The notes under the pieces: model-generated | What the model was told of the DNA's origin: nothing | The model's database searches: none | The model's input: the letters and a program-made list of their open reading frames with translations, nothing else | Translations under genes and position numbers: made by a program | Assembly (NCBI GenBank): GCA_027625215.1 | Contig: JAQBWJ010000106.1 | Location: 1-7,098, forward strand | Source of the DNA: Candidatus Poribacteria bacterium | GTDB lineage: Bacteria; Poribacteria; WGA-4E; GCA-2687025 | Reading direction: 5' to 3' | Length of the DNA: 7,098 nucleotides | Part shown: positions 6,356 through 7,098 of the stretch, piece after piece | How positions within the stretch are numbered: the first letter of the stretch is position 1 | Layout: each line of letters begins with the position of its first letter

Positions 6356-7090
6356 ATGGCACGCGACAAACACACGAAACAAGCCGACTTGCTGATCGAA
6401 GCGCTTGACCGAACGATGGACGCGCTTGGCTTCGACGGCGACCATCAGGTGCGCGTCATTGAGCGCGCGGACGGGCGCGAAATCGTCCTCGTCCAAGCGA
6501 ACGCCTTCAGCGTCTCCCGTCTCTACGTCACCGGGCGACCGGACGGCAAGAAGATCGGCGAGTTCGATTCGTGGTTCGAGAAAATCCAAGCCCGCCTCGA
6601 ACAACACCGCAAAGAACACGGCACCGACTTCGGCATGAGAATCGAGCGGGACGAGTGGACCGCGCTCTACGCCGAAGCCCGCGACCGCTACGTGCGCTAC
6701 CTGTTCTTCTCCGGCATCCAGCGGTGGGAGGATGTCGAGCGCGACACCTTCCAGAACATCACCGTCTGCGATTGGGCGCGTCGCTACGCCGAAGAAGACA
6801 CGGCATGGGATGTCTACCAATACAAAGGCTACATCCTCATGATGAACGCCATCGCCCGCGCGGAGTTGGCGTTGGAAGAAGACGACCTCGACGCAGCGGA
6901 ACGGCACATCCAGCAGGGACTCGACAGCATCGGCGCGTACTGCCGCGAGTGCGTCAAGGACGGTCACGAGGATGCCGAGCAGGTGACGCGCGAACACTAC
7001 CTCGCCAACATGATCAAGTACCGCGACGAACTCGTGATGGACGGTCGCCTCCCCAACGCCGGACGTGACGACCCTCGCAACGTCGTGTGA
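6356..7090 (+). CDS. Uncharacterised, mainly helical cytosolic protein (TPR-like segment)
   Basis: A 244-residue protein I do not recognise with certainty. It has no signal peptide or membrane segment and is highly charged. Residues 1-25 form a helix (HTKQADLLIEALDRTMDAL). Residues 30-66 look like a small beta-hairpin region (QVRVIERADGREIVLVQ). From 71 to 228 it is almost all helix, rich in aromatic and charged residues, with SGIQRWEDVERDTFQNITV (119-137), a YKGYILMMNAIARAELAL stretch, and a TPR-like pair of helices (about 156-193, LALEEDDLDAAERHIQQGL). Cys138, Cys196 and Cys199 do not form an obvious metal site. ATG 6356 is the only start candidate after the in-frame stop at 6296. Its ribosome binding site is weak (GGA at 6338 or CGGA directly adjacent). 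The gene is complete, stopping at TGA 7088-7090. A scaffold or adaptor role is only a guess. Confidence 0.85.
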   Translation: MARDKHTKQADLLIEALDRTMDALGFDGDHQVRVIERADGREIVLVQANAFSVSRLYVTGRPDGKKIGEFDSWFEKIQARLEQHRKEHGTDFGMRIERDEWTALYAEARDRYVRYLFFSGIQRWEDVERDTFQNITVCDWARRYAEEDTAWDVYQYKGYILMMNAIARAELALEEDDLDAAERHIQQGLDSIGAYCRECVKDGHEDAEQVTREHYLANMIKYRDELVMDGRLPNAGRDDPRNVV

Positions 7091-7098
7091 CGCGCGAG

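Noticed and set aside
5559..6362. 267-codon minus-strand open frame across the methyltransferase 3' half and the repeat
   Set aside because: It is antisense to a clear methyltransferase and reads through the palindromic repeat, giving a PPQGEGVGV-type translation that is a known artefact of such repeats.
1..7098. CRISPR array, tRNA, rRNA or riboswitch
   Set aside because: No regularly spaced direct repeats, no tRNA cloverleaf or rRNA signature, and no riboswitch consensus were seen in the non-coding gaps, which are all shorter than 300 bases.

Overview
This 7.1 kb window is bacterial chromosome, densely coding and GC-rich (sampled rows of the glgP gene are about two thirds G+C). A phytanoyl-CoA dioxygenase (PhyH) family enzyme, a VapBC-type toxin-antitoxin pair, a solitary HicB-like protein and a GC-rich interspersed repeat together would suit an uncultured environmental lineage. 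Candidatus Poribacteria, which is rich in PhyH-family genes, is my best guess. It rests on gene content alone, there is no rRNA or other marker here, and it should be held loosely.

Layout. Positions 1-1329 carry two minus-strand genes that overlap by the four bases GTGA: a PhyH-family Fe(II)/2-oxoglutarate oxygenase, then a protein-kinase-fold phosphotransferase cut off by the window edge. Positions 1473-2170 hold a minus-strand antitoxin/toxin pair, a VapB-like small protein and a PIN-domain RNase, overlapping by TTGA and visibly less GC-rich than its surroundings. A divergent control region (2171-2355) separates this pair from the plus-strand genes. These are an 861-residue alpha-glucan phosphorylase (2356-4941), a solitary short HicB-family protein (4994-5218) and a class I SAM-dependent methyltransferase (5271-6083). 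The gaps between them are only about 52 bases and show no terminator, so they may be co-transcribed. The largest non-coding stretch (6084-6355) holds a 141-bp element with 22-bp imperfect inverted-repeat ends and a REP-like GC-rich palindromic core, followed by a terminator-like hairpin. The last gene (6356-7090) encodes an unrecognised, mostly helical, probably cytosolic protein.

How the genes relate. The phosphorylase releases glucose-1-phosphate from storage glucan; no other glycogen gene is present. The oxygenase and phosphotransferase are probably made together and may act on the same small molecule, which cannot be identified. The toxin-antitoxin pair and the repeat look like accessory insertions between housekeeping genes. 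The most interesting points are the poorly recognisable antitoxin, the MITE/REP-like element, the HicB gene without HicA, the coupled oxygenase-kinase pair, and a promoter-like motif shared by two or three of the genes. I found no clear evidence of an undescribed multi-gene system.
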